A stretch of 64,000 nt of DNA, from the NCBI GenBank assembly GCA_020636325.1, contig JACJYC010000003.1, forward strand, positions 186,001-250,000. The letters run 5' to 3'. Made by a program: the position numbers and the translations under genes. Source of the stretch: Lewinellaceae bacterium. Its GTDB lineage: Bacteria > Bacteroidota > Bacteroidia > Chitinophagales > Saprospiraceae. This document shows, one piece after another, positions 23,583 to 31,256 of the stretch (its first letter is position 1; every line of letters begins with the position of its first letter). The notes beneath the pieces are model-generated. The model did no database searches. It was not told the origin of the DNA and saw nothing but the letters and a program-made list of their open reading frames with translations.

Positions 23583-24431
23583 ATGAGAAGGGAAATCGAT
23601 ATCGTTGTAATTTCCGATGTGCATTTAGGAACCTACGGCTGTCACGCCAAAGAACTGCTCAACTATCTTAAAAGCATCAAGCCCGCCACCCTGATCCTTA
23701 ACGGCGATTTCATAGATATCTGGGAATTCAGAAAACGCTACTTCCCCAAAGAACACCTCGAGGTCATCCAGCGCATCCTGCGCATGGCCGCCAAGGGTAC
23801 GAAAGTCTACTACATCACCGGCAATCACGACGATACCCTTCGCCGCTATTCCAATTTTCATACTGGCAATATCTGCCTGCGCGACAAACTCCTCCTGCGG
23901 CTGAACGACCACAAATATTGGATATTCCACGGCGACATTTTCGACGCTTCCATCAAATTCTCTCCCCTCATCGCGCGCCTGGGCGGCAAAGGTTACGACT
24001 GGCTCATCGTGCTCAACCGCTGGGTCAACAAGATCCGAACCTCCCTGGGGTACTCCCGCATGTCCTTTGCCCGCAAGATCAAGCTCGGCGTAAAAAAAGC
24101 GGTCAAATTCATCTCGGATTTTGAAAATACCGCCATCGAACTGGCCGGCGAACAAGACTACGATTACGTCCTTTGCGGCCATATCCATATTCCGCAGATG
24201 CGACAGGTCAGAACAAAATCCGGCAAAACCGTCATCTACCTCAACTCCGGCGACTGGGTAGAAAGCCTCACCTCCCTGGAGTTCTCCAACGGAGAATGGT
24301 CCATTTACGAGTATAAAGAAGCCGATTTCAAATCCTTTGACCCCGAACTCCAGGTCAACCACCAGGAGGAAGAAGCCGAAGAATGGGTATCCGACCTTAA
24401 ATTGTTCTACCACCGCTTCCATAAGTCCTGA
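23583..24431 (+). CDS. lpxH: UDP-2,3-diacylglucosamine diphosphatase-like metallophosphoesterase
   Basis: A 282-residue calcineurin-like phosphoesterase. All five metal-binding motifs are present: ISDVHLG, LNGDFIDIW, TGNHDD, FHGDIFD and LCGHIHIPQ. The overall pattern (DVHLGTYGCHAKELLNYL, insert with LGYSRMSFARKIKL) fits the LpxH/LpxH2-like group that cleaves UDP-2,3-diacylglucosamine to lipid X in lipid A synthesis at the inner membrane. The substrate is inferred from family resemblance. It is slightly longer than E. coli LpxH (240 residues), with an acidic C-terminal tail (HQEEEAEEW). Monocistronic, with AATCAATCG-like repeats downstream. Confidence 0.83.
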   Translation: MRREIDIVVISDVHLGTYGCHAKELLNYLKSIKPATLILNGDFIDIWEFRKRYFPKEHLEVIQRILRMAAKGTKVYYITGNHDDTLRRYSNFHTGNICLRDKLLLRLNDHKYWIFHGDIFDASIKFSPLIARLGGKGYDWLIVLNRWVNKIRTSLGYSRMSFARKIKLGVKKAVKFISDFENTAIELAGEQDYDYVLCGHIHIPQMRQVRTKSGKTVIYLNSGDWVESLTSLEFSNGEWSIYEYKEADFKSFDPELQVNHQEEEAEEWVSDLKLFYHRFHKS

Positions 24432-24547
24432 CATTTATTTTCCCGCCGTATATTTAGCCGGTCATTTGATTGGATTAGGCTGACCAACCGTCGGACGCCT
24501 ACAATCGAATCAATCCAACAATCGAATCAATTGAACAATCGCCATCT

Positions 24548-25105
24548 ATGAAACCCATACTTTTCCTGACCTTTGCAACCCTTTCACTGTCCTGTAATAA
24601 CCAGACCGATCAATCTATGAACCAACCGACCAACCAGGATCCGGCCTATAATCCGGAGGCCCGCCTGGCCGAAATGGGCATCCAACTGGCTGAAGCCTCT
24701 TCTCCGGTGGCAACCTACGTGAACGCCGTGCGAACCGGTAACCTGCTTTTCCTTTCCGGCAAGGGCCCGCAGAAGGACGACGGCACCTTCATCACCGGAA
24801 AAGTCGGCGCCGACCTCTCAGTAGAGCAAGGGTACGAAGCCGCCAGACTGACCGGCATCAGCCTCCTGGAAGTGCTGAAAGCCGAACTCGGCAACCTCAA
24901 CCGGGTCAAACGCGTTGTTAAGGTGTTGGGCATGGTCAACGGCACACCTGATTTCGGCAACCAACCGGAAGTCATCAACGGTTTTTCCGACCTGATGGTG
25001 GCCGTATTCGGCGATCGCGGCAAACACGCCCGCTCTGCCGTCGGCATGGGCTCGCTGCCCAGGAATATTGCCGTGGAGATCGAGATGATCGTGGAAGTCG
25101 AATAA
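24548..25105 (+). CDS. RidA/YjgF-family lipoprotein
   Basis: A 185-residue protein with an N-terminal lipoprotein signal (FLTFATLSLSC, cysteine about residue 16), a linker, and then a RidA/YjgF domain from about residue 45 (YVNAVRTGNLLFLSGKGPQ, and RSAVGMGSLPRNIAVEIEMIVEVE at the end). Classical RidA hydrolyses reactive enamine/imine intermediates in the cytosol. The arginine of the RSAVGMGSLP segment corresponds to the substrate-carboxylate-binding arginine. Export as a lipoprotein is unusual and makes the classical role doubtful. Upstream (24505-24542) are AATCAATC-type repeats; downstream is a heptamer array. Confidence 0.8.
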   Translation: MKPILFLTFATLSLSCNNQTDQSMNQPTNQDPAYNPEARLAEMGIQLAEASSPVATYVNAVRTGNLLFLSGKGPQKDDGTFITGKVGADLSVEQGYEAARLTGISLLEVLKAELGNLNRVKRVVKVLGMVNGTPDFGNQPEVINGFSDLMVAVFGDRGKHARSAVGMGSLPRNIAVEIEMIVEVE

Positions 25106-25141
25106 ATCCAATTTGAAAAAATGCAGGTCGTAAGCCTTAAG

Positions 25142-25223
25142 TAGTACGTGACCTACAACTTACGACTTACAACTTACGACTTACAACTTACGACTTACAA
25201 CTTACGACTTACAACTTACAACT
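25142..25223. repeat. Heptamer array (complement of GTAAGTY)
   Basis: About eleven tandem ACTTACR heptamers filling the gap in front of the dioxygenase-like gene and ending 13 bases before its GTG start. Confidence 0.88.
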
Positions 25224-25235
25224 AACACCGTTTGA

Positions 25236-26114
25236 GTGAACCGAAAGACATTCATTAAATACCTGGGAGGAGCAACCGCTATGTTTTCGTTAGGATCGCT
25301 TGCGCAAGTTGCCGGAACGATGAAATCCGGTGAAGAAAAAATGCCCGTCCTGTTTATCGGGCACGGGTCGCCGATGAACGGCATCGAGGAAAACGCTTTC
25401 AGTGAACAATGGCAGGAGTTGGGCCGAAAGATTCCGACGCCCAAATTCGTCCTCTGCGTCTCTGCGCATTGGCTGACCCGCGGCACCCACGTCACGGCCA
25501 TGGAGCACCCCAGGACCATCCACGACTTCGGCGGCTTCCCCCGGGAATTGTTCGAAGTGGAATACCCCGCCCCAGGCAGCCCTGAACTGGCCGGAGAAAC
25601 CGCCCGCCTGGTCACCAAAACCCAGGTCGGCCTCGACCACGACTGGGGCCTCGACCACGGCACCTGGACGGTGGTGCGCCATATGTACCCCAATGCGAAT
25701 ATTCCGGTCCTGCAACTCAGCATCGATTACCACCAACCGGCAAAATACCACTACGAACTGGCCCGCGAACTGGCTGCCTTGCGCGAAAAAGGCGTCCTCA
25801 TCATCGGCAGCGGCAACATGGTGCACAACCTGCGCATGGTGGCTTGGGACAAGCTCAACGAACCCGAATTCGGCTTCGATTGGGCCCTTGAAATGAACAC
25901 GCTCTTCAAACAACACATCGCCGACGGCAACCACCAACCGCTGCTCGATTATCAACAACTGGGCCGCGCCGCCCAACTGGCCATCCCAACTCCCGATCAT
26001 TACTACCCGCTGATCTATAGCCTGGGCCTGCAGGAAAAAGGCGATACGGTCGAATTCTTCAACGACAAGGCAGTCGGCGGCTCCCTGACAATGACTTCGG
26101 TTTGGATTGGTTGA
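25236..26114 (+). CDS. YgiD/DODA-type extradiol ring-cleavage dioxygenase, exported form
   Basis: A 292-residue member of the 4,5-DOPA-dioxygenase (YgiD, LigB-like class III) family. Likely zinc/iron ligands sit in FIGHGSPMNG, CVSAHWLTRG, GSGNMVHNL and TPDHYYPL. Unlike E. coli YgiD it begins with a Tat-like or Sec-like leader (NRKTFIKYLGGATAMFSLGSLA), so it may act in the periplasm. The start is GTG at 25236, since the next methionine would cut the leader. YgiD opens L-DOPA or related catechols in vitro; the natural substrate is uncertain. Stand-alone gene between repeat blocks. Confidence 0.85.
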   Translation: MNRKTFIKYLGGATAMFSLGSLAQVAGTMKSGEEKMPVLFIGHGSPMNGIEENAFSEQWQELGRKIPTPKFVLCVSAHWLTRGTHVTAMEHPRTIHDFGGFPRELFEVEYPAPGSPELAGETARLVTKTQVGLDHDWGLDHGTWTVVRHMYPNANIPVLQLSIDYHQPAKYHYELARELAALREKGVLIIGSGNMVHNLRMVAWDKLNEPEFGFDWALEMNTLFKQHIADGNHQPLLDYQQLGRAAQLAIPTPDHYYPLIYSLGLQEKGDTVEFFNDKAVGGSLTMTSVWIG

Positions 26115-26118
26115 TGCT

Positions 26119-26227
26119 GCCCGCCGTCGCCTTAGGGCTATGGCGGACGTGGGATGCTGCCCGCCGTCGCCTTAGGGCTATGGCGGACGTGGGATGATGC
26201 CCGCCGTCGCCCGAGGCTTCATCGGAC
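26119..26227. repeat. Three tandem GC-rich hairpin elements
   Basis: Copies at 26119-26148, 26159-26188 and 26199-26227, each with outer arms GCCCGCC and GGCGGAC (or CGGAC) and a small inner stem. Related hairpins occur at 30031-30057, 45909-45934 and 47176-47202. The rest of this 423-base gap holds a short heptamer array and a 125-bp repeat. Confidence 0.75.
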
Positions 26228-26312
26228 GGGGGTTGCTTATGGCTGCCATGACGAGGCGAGGTTGATGCGTTGGGTTTTCAATTGAAGGCGCCGAAACCGG
26301 ACCCTGCACCGC

Positions 26313-26339
26313 TTACGACTTACAACTAAACAACTTACG
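26313..26339. repeat. Short ACTTACR heptamer array
   Basis: About four imperfect heptamers immediately before the second 125-bp repeat, in the same relative position as at 21840-21920 but in the opposite heptamer orientation. Confidence 0.7.
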
Positions 26340-26464
26340 ACGGAGCTTTCTCGTAAGGAAAATCTTTCTTCATGGCAAAACAGCCATGCGGGCCGTCAGG
26401 TCCGCGATATCTGTAGCACTTGGTTTGAACATTGGGTTCCCGGCCTGTAGGGCCGGTATGTGAT
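26340..26464. repeat. 125-bp dispersed repeat, copy 2
   Basis: Nearly identical to 21922-22046 in the same orientation, including the internal stem-loops. No open frame. Confidence 0.8.
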
Positions 26465-26537
26465 GGCAAATCGGGGAGGTCGGTTTTTGTTACGTTACGA
26501 TGGATAACCTGGCTGACGCATGGCCTGGTTGGCGACG

Positions 26538-27125
26538 CTACGGACGACTAAACAACTCCCCCTCAACAAGCTCGCAAATCAAATGCCCCACCAACATATG
26601 GCATTCCTGTATGCGCGGGGTGTCTTTACTGGGCATATTCAATAAAATATGGCTCAGATCCCGCAATTTCCCCCCGTCGGCCCCCGTCATCCCGATGACC
26701 GTCATGCCGGTCTTGATCGCGTCCTCGGCAGCCCGAAGGATATTCGGCGAATTGCCCGAAGTAGACATGCCAAACAGGATATCCCCCGTCCGGCCCATTG
26801 CCCGCACCATCCTGGCGAAGGCTTCGTCGTAGGAATAGTCATTGGCTACTGCCGTCAGGAACGACGTATTTACATGGAGCGCCTCAGCATACAACGGCTC
26901 CCGGTCGAAGTAAAACCGCCCCGACAATTCAGCTGCCAGGTGTTGGGCATCCGCCGCGCTGCCCCCGTTTCCGCAAAACAGGATCTTGCCGCCGTTGCGC
27001 AGGCATTCAACACAGCTGGATACGGCCTGATCCACTTTTCCCAATAGCTGCTCGTCCGCCAGCAACGCTTGCTTGGTCGCAATGCTCTCCGCGACAGCCT
27101 TCTTTATTCTGGAATGCATGAACAC
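26538..27125 (-). CDS. gmhA: D-sedoheptulose-7-phosphate isomerase
   Basis: A 195-residue SIS-domain isomerase converting sedoheptulose 7-phosphate to D-glycero-D-manno-heptose 7-phosphate, the first step of ADP/GDP-heptose synthesis for surface glycans. Marks are LFCGNGGSAADAQHLAAELSG, GMSTSGNSPNI and PRIQECHMLVGHLICELVE. Full length for GmhA. No HldE/HldD gene lies nearby. It starts directly after the stop of a membrane protein gene (start at 27125 or at the third codon, 27119), implying cotranscription, and lies downstream of two glycosyltransferase genes. Confidence 0.93.
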   Translation of the reverse strand: MFMHSRIKKAVAESIATKQALLADEQLLGKVDQAVSSCVECLRNGGKILFCGNGGSAADAQHLAAELSGRFYFDREPLYAEALHVNTSFLTAVANDYSYDEAFARMVRAMGRTGDILFGMSTSGNSPNILRAAEDAIKTGMTVIGMTGADGGKLRDLSHILLNMPSKDTPRIQECHMLVGHLICELVEGELFSRP

Positions 27126-27620
27126 TTATTTTGTAAAGAAGAAAAACAGCCAGGCCACCAAAGCGATGAACAATACCTCCAGGATATTTCCCAGGCGCTT
27201 GTTCCTCACCCTGAAATTGATCAGTGAGATGACCGCGGCAATAAACCCGCCGCCGGCATAAAACAGGAACATCGCATAGTCGGGGGCAGGCGCCCAGGCC
27301 GACTTGAGCCATGCCAGCGTTTGCAAAGCCAGCTGGTGCAGCAATACCCCGACCACGGCTACCCCGATGCCGGCTGCCAACAATTTCAGCCCGGGAATCT
27401 TCTTGCGCAACCGCTCAATACTTCGCAACGTACTCGTGCAGACCACCCAAAACAGGACCAGGCTAACCCCGGTCTTTGCCGCCCTTGTGAAGGTGGTGGC
27501 TTCCGGCGACAGGCGAAACGCGGCCCAATCCAGCAGCAACAACAGCAACCCCAACAGGATCCCGGAGATCACCACTGCCTTGAATGCCACCTGGTTATCT
27601 ATAACTGCATGCTTTTCCAC
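27126..27620 (-). CDS. Four-helix membrane protein of unknown function
   Basis: A 164-residue integral membrane protein with about four hydrophobic segments (for example AVVISGILLGLLLLLLDWAAF, and LLAAGIGVAVVGVLLHQLAL). The layout resembles the DUF4199 proteins further upstream, but sequence similarity is weak by eye. It has zero gap to gmhA. Function unknown. Confidence 0.72.
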   Translation of the reverse strand: MEKHAVIDNQVAFKAVVISGILLGLLLLLLDWAAFRLSPEATTFTRAAKTGVSLVLFWVVCTSTLRSIERLRKKIPGLKLLAAGIGVAVVGVLLHQLALQTLAWLKSAWAPAPDYAMFLFYAGGGFIAAVISLINFRVRNKRLGNILEVLFIALVAWLFFFFTK

Positions 27621-27711
27621 CCGGCTTGTTTATTGTTTCTATTTTATTATTGGGCCGATTACCCCGATCGAATCAGATCATCCCCTGATCAAGAGCAACC
27701 TTTTGGCCGGT

Positions 27712-27812
27712 TAAATCAATCGCATCAATCGACCACAACGCGGCGTGGCGAATCAATCGAATCAATCGTATCAATCGTATCAATCGATCAATCGAATCAA
27801 TCGAACCAATCA
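27712..27812. repeat. AATCAATCG nonamer array
   Basis: Imperfect nonamers AATCAATCG on both sides of a palindrome-like CCACAACGCGGCGTGG. The segment 27724-27764 is repeated in inverse orientation at 47111-47155. The array ends at the stop codon of the glycosyltransferase gene. Confidence 0.8.
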
Positions 27813-27814
27813 TA

Positions 27815-28930
27815 TCATTCCAACACCGCCCGAACCATCCGCTCCCACGAAAAATCCTTCTGCCGGGCAACCACCGCCCTGGTCATCTCCGCGCGCCGGT
27901 CCCGTTCGAAATAATCGACAATGGCCCCGGCAATGGCCGCAGGATCGACCGGCACGACATACCCCGCCTTTTCGTGTTCCACGATCTCGGGCAAGCCGCC
28001 GACATTGGTCACCAGCATCGGTACCGCAAAATGATACGCCATCTGCGAGATGCCGCTTTGGGTGGCCGTACGGTACGTCTGCGCCACCAGATCGGCCGCG
28101 CAAAAGTAATATTTCACGGCTTCGTTCGGTATGAAATCCGGGTGTAACACGACCTGGTCCTCCAGCCCTTTGTTCCGGATGAGTTCCTGATAGGGTTCCG
28201 GATCTTCATAAAACTCCCCGGCAACGACCAACTTTAATCCCAACCGCCGCACCCGCTCATCAGCCATGGCCTCCAGCAACAGATCGAGCCCCTTGTACTT
28301 GCGGATAAAGCCGAAAAACAGGATATACCGATCCGACGCAGGCAGCCCCAAATGCCGGAGCGCCGTTTCGCGGTCAACCGGAGCGCCGTAATTGTCATAG
28401 ATCGGATGCGGAGCGTACCTGACGGGCTTGGTGCGGGTGAATTGCCGGATATCATCCTCCACCGAGCGGGACATGACCACAAAGGCGTCGGCCGCACCGA
28501 TGAAATACCGGGTAAACAGCCGGTCGCCGGGCCTTTTTTCGTGCGGAATGACATTGTCCGTAATCGCTACAACCTTCGTATTTCTGCGCCGTGCCAGTCG
28601 GAGTACCGTACCCAGGCATGGCCCTATTAACGGGAGCCAGTATCGGACCACGATGACATCCGCCTTTTCGCGGCGCATCTTCAGCCCTGCCGCCAGCCAA
28701 TTGAACGGGTTGATCGCATTGACCAGGGTATCGATCGCCAACCCTTCCGGCGGCGGATCGTCCGTATACTGGGTTTTGCCCGGGAAAAGGAAATTCGGGT
28801 ACAACAACCGGAAGGAAATGATCTTTACATCATGCCCCTGCTCCTGAAAGGCATAAGCCAGCCGCTCCGAGGAAGAGGCAATACCGCCCCGCAACGGATG
28901 GGCCGGCGACAAGATAAGGATCTTACTCAT
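27815..28930 (-). CDS. Glycosyltransferase family 4 protein
   Basis: A 371-residue GT-B glycosyltransferase. The N-terminal domain opens with KILILSPAHPLRGGIASSSERLAYAF, a typical GT4 start with a glycine-rich acceptor loop. The C-terminal nucleotide-sugar domain has YILFFGFIRKYKGLDLLLEAM and the EX7E-like region near GISQMAYHFAVPMLVTNVGG followed by EIVEHEKAGYVVP. It likely acts at the cytoplasmic face in surface-glycan or lipid-linked sugar synthesis; donor and acceptor unknown. Its start overlaps the stop of the GT2 gene by eight bases, indicating translational coupling. Confidence 0.9.
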   Translation of the reverse strand: MSKILILSPAHPLRGGIASSSERLAYAFQEQGHDVKIISFRLLYPNFLFPGKTQYTDDPPPEGLAIDTLVNAINPFNWLAAGLKMRREKADVIVVRYWLPLIGPCLGTVLRLARRRNTKVVAITDNVIPHEKRPGDRLFTRYFIGAADAFVVMSRSVEDDIRQFTRTKPVRYAPHPIYDNYGAPVDRETALRHLGLPASDRYILFFGFIRKYKGLDLLLEAMADERVRRLGLKLVVAGEFYEDPEPYQELIRNKGLEDQVVLHPDFIPNEAVKYYFCAADLVAQTYRTATQSGISQMAYHFAVPMLVTNVGGLPEIVEHEKAGYVVPVDPAAIAGAIVDYFERDRRAEMTRAVVARQKDFSWERMVRAVLE

Positions 28931-29882
28931 TGAGGCGCTTTTCGATCAGGTAGTGGTTCCGGTCCGGCGCGCTCCGGATGATGAGCTCGGCCAGGAAGCC
29001 CGTCATGAACAGGATGGTCCCCAGCACCATGCAGGTCAGGGCAATATAGAAATAAGGGTTGCTGGTCACCAGGATAGCGCGAAGGCCTTTGCTGAGCATG
29101 ATCAGCTTATTGATGCCGATATAGGCGGCCGAAAAGAATCCGATAATGAAGATCAGCGTGCCCAGCGTACCGAACAGGTGCATGGGCCGCCGCCCGAACC
29201 GGCCGACAAAGGTAATGGACAGCAGATCGAGAAACCCGGTGATCAGCCGCTGCCAACCGTATTTGCTGACGCCGTACTGCCGGGCCCGGTGTTCCACAAC
29301 CTTTTCGCCGATCTTGCGAAACCCCGCCCATTTGGCCAGCAAGGGGATGTAACGGTGCATTTCGCCGTACACCTCGATGCTCTTGATCACCTGGCTGCGA
29401 TAACTCTTCAACCCGCAATTGAAATCATGCAGCTGAATGCCGCTGCTCCGGCGCACGACCGAATTGAAGAACTTGGACGGCAGGGTCTTCGAGATCGGGT
29501 CGTGGCGCTTCTTTTTCCAACCCGAAACCAGGTCAAATCCATCCTCCCGGATCATCCGGTAAAGCTCAGGGATCTCATCCGGGCTGTCCTGCAGGTCGGC
29601 ATCCATCGTAATGACCACCCGGCCTTTTGCCGCCTGAAAACCGACATTCAACGCGGCAGATTTCCCGTAGTTGCGCCGGAACTTGATGCCGCGAACCTTG
29701 TCGTTGTTCCGGCACAATGCCTCAACAACCGCCCAACTGCCGTCTATGCTACCGTCATCCACAAAAAGGATCTCATAGGCCAGCTTTTCACGCTCTGCCA
29801 CCCGCCTGATCCAGGCTTCCAGCTCCGGCAGGGATTCTTCCTCGTTGAACAAAGGCACCACTATTGAAAGATCAATCTCCAT
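28923..29882 (-). CDS. Glycosyltransferase family 2, dolichol-phosphate-mannose-synthase-like
   Basis: A 319-residue GT-A glycosyltransferase. The nucleotide-binding and metal motifs are LFVDDGSIDGSW and MDADLQDSP; the acceptor region contains GLKSYRSQV. Two C-terminal transmembrane segments (LFGTLGTLIFIIGFFSA and IALTCMVLGTILFMTGFL) place it in the DPM1/ArnC/GtrB-like group that transfers a sugar from a nucleotide donor to polyprenyl phosphate. It overlaps the downstream GT4 gene by eight bases. Confidence 0.92.
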   Translation of the reverse strand: MEIDLSIVVPLFNEEESLPELEAWIRRVAEREKLAYEILFVDDGSIDGSWAVVEALCRNNDKVRGIKFRRNYGKSAALNVGFQAAKGRVVITMDADLQDSPDEIPELYRMIREDGFDLVSGWKKKRHDPISKTLPSKFFNSVVRRSSGIQLHDFNCGLKSYRSQVIKSIEVYGEMHRYIPLLAKWAGFRKIGEKVVEHRARQYGVSKYGWQRLITGFLDLLSITFVGRFGRRPMHLFGTLGTLIFIIGFFSAAYIGINKLIMLSKGLRAILVTSNPYFYIALTCMVLGTILFMTGFLAELIIRSAPDRNHYLIEKRLNE

Positions 29883-29896
29883 TTTTTAGTTGTGTG

Positions 29897-29921
29897 TAGC
29901 AACGGAAGATTTTCCGTCGCA
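29897..29921. repeat. TAGCGACG-type palindromic element, copy 2
   Basis: Reads TAGCAACGGAAGATTTTCC then GTCGCA; the inner palindrome is CGGAAGATTTTCCG, shared with 41411-41435. It sits 14 bases upstream of the GT2 start, in its leader. Confidence 0.6.
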
Positions 29922-29925
29922 TAAG

Positions 29926-29976
29926 CCGTAAGCCGTAAGTCGTAAGTTGTAAGTCGTAAGTTGTAAGTCTGCTGGT
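29926..29976. repeat. GTAAGTY heptamer array
   Basis: About seven imperfect GTAAGTC/GTAAGTT units, partly with CGTAAG variants, upstream of the GT2 gene. Confidence 0.8.
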
Positions 29977-30030
29977 CGTAAGCCGGGAAAAAAGGCGATA
30001 GGCCGACGCATCAACACATCCCCATCCCCC

Positions 30031-30057
30031 GTCCGACGAAGCCTCGGCGAAGTCGGA
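30031..30057. repeat. GC-rich hairpin element
   Basis: Arms GTCCGAC and GTCGGAC around GAAGCCTCGGCGAA. A member of the hairpin family also seen at 26119-26227. Confidence 0.65.
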
Positions 30058-30061
30058 CCCC

Positions 30062-30152
30062 GTCCACCGTCTCCCGTCCACCGTCTCCCGTCCACCGTCC
30101 ACCGTCTCCCGTCCACCGTCTCCCGTCTCCCGTCCACCGTCTACCGTCTCCC
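30062..30152. repeat. GTCYMCC heptamer array
   Basis: Thirteen or so tandem heptamers, mostly GTCCACC and GTCTCCC. The array runs into the 3' end of the adjacent DUF4199 gene and supplies its final codons. The same heptamer occurs at 46268-46299. Confidence 0.85.
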
Positions 30153-30587
30153 CGCAGCCGCCACGCCCAGCGACAGGATAAAACCGCCGATCAGGCTGTA
30201 ACAATAACGAAAAAACGTATTGCCCAGTGTGACCTTCAGGTCGTAGTTTTCAAAAGCCTGGCCGAACCGCGGGTCCGAAACCATGGTTTCGCGCTGCAAA
30301 TCTACCAGTCCGGGGTCAAATACGCCGAATAACAGGTAATAAAACAGGTAAAAAAGGGCGTTGGCCACCACAAAGGTGAGAAAAGCGGGCTGGAGCGCCG
30401 ACCTGAAATCGCCGGGAGCGGCGCTTTTCACCGCCCGGTACATGAAAACCAGGTAAAGGATCATGGATCCCCACCACAATGCGGGGTGGTTGACCAAAGG
30501 CCGGTCAATCCAATAAAAAAGCAGGAACAGGACTACGGTCGCTGTTCCTGCTATTGCCCCAAAACGAATTTTAGCAGGCATATTCAA
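30141..30587 (-). CDS. DUF4199 family membrane protein
   Basis: A 148-residue integral membrane protein with four predicted helices and the DUF4199 layout: a short cytosolic N-terminus, ALWWGSMILYLVFMYRAVKS between helices, an amphipathic stretch after helix 3 (FGVFDPGLVDLQRETMV) and a C-terminal helix. The last residues (AAGRR) are encoded by a heptamer repeat array. It follows a second DUF4199 gene by six bases, so they are cotranscribed; they may form a heteromer. Function unknown. Confidence 0.78.
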   Translation of the reverse strand: MNMPAKIRFGAIAGTATVVLFLLFYWIDRPLVNHPALWWGSMILYLVFMYRAVKSAAPGDFRSALQPAFLTFVVANALFYLFYYLLFGVFDPGLVDLQRETMVSDPRFGQAFENYDLKVTLGNTFFRYCYSLIGGFILSLGVAAAGRR

Positions 30588-30593
30588 TATTGA

Positions 30594-31160
30594 TCAGACA
30601 TTTGCCGCCGGGTCTTTTTTCATGACCGCGCCGACAATCAGGGAAATAATCGCGGAGAAAAAGGCCGAGCCCAGGAATCCGAACAACATGCTCATGATCG
30701 ATCCGGGGTTGCCGCCGCGCTGCATGGCTTCTTCCATTTGGGCGTCATCCATCTGCACACCGAAGTCCTCCATCATTTCCATCGATTCGCGCATGACATT
30801 TTGCGCATAATCCGGCTCAATGAAGTTCATATAGATATAGGAGAAGATGATGCCGATTACGCCGGAGATCAATAAGGCGACAAAACCGGTCAGGAAAGCC
30901 TTGCCGAAGTTGATGTAACCGCCGAGGTCCTTATCCCGGTATGCCTTGATGGCCATAACCGCAACAATCACCGAAATGGCCAGGCTGACCACAAAATTGA
31001 CGGCGATCATGGCAATACCCGCCGACGGCCTGCCGAATCCCAGCGTATTGCCCAGCAGAAAATAAATCACGGAGATCAAACCGCCGATCAACCCCCATCG
31101 CATGGCTGCCGGGAAAAACGGGGCGTCAGGTTGTATTCTCGAAGAGTCTAAAGGTTCCAT
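30594..31160 (-). CDS. DUF4199 family membrane protein
   Basis: A 188-residue integral membrane protein. Four hydrophobic helices occur at about 20-42, 55-75, 88-112 and 150-175; between the last two is an acidic, Met-rich amphipathic segment (MRESMEMMEDFGVQMDD), typical of DUF4199. It is first of a tandem pair. In other Bacteroidota I recall DUF4199 genes often next to glycosyltransferase 2 genes, as here. Function unknown. Confidence 0.82.
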   Translation of the reverse strand: MEPLDSSRIQPDAPFFPAAMRWGLIGGLISVIYFLLGNTLGFGRPSAGIAMIAVNFVVSLAISVIVAVMAIKAYRDKDLGGYINFGKAFLTGFVALLISGVIGIIFSYIYMNFIEPDYAQNVMRESMEMMEDFGVQMDDAQMEEAMQRGGNPGSIMSMLFGFLGSAFFSAIISLIVGAVMKKDPAANV

Positions 31161-31256
31161 AATAAGCGTTTTAGTTGGTTAAAATTTTGATCCAAATTAG
31201 AGTTAAAATCCGAATATTCTTCTTCAGGAACTACTTTTTTTGATAAAAGGCCAATT

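Noticed and set aside
30062..30152. Coding extension across the GTCYMCC array
   Set aside because: Frames through the array give only repetitive Asp/Gly/Arg text (GGRETVDGG type) and no start context.
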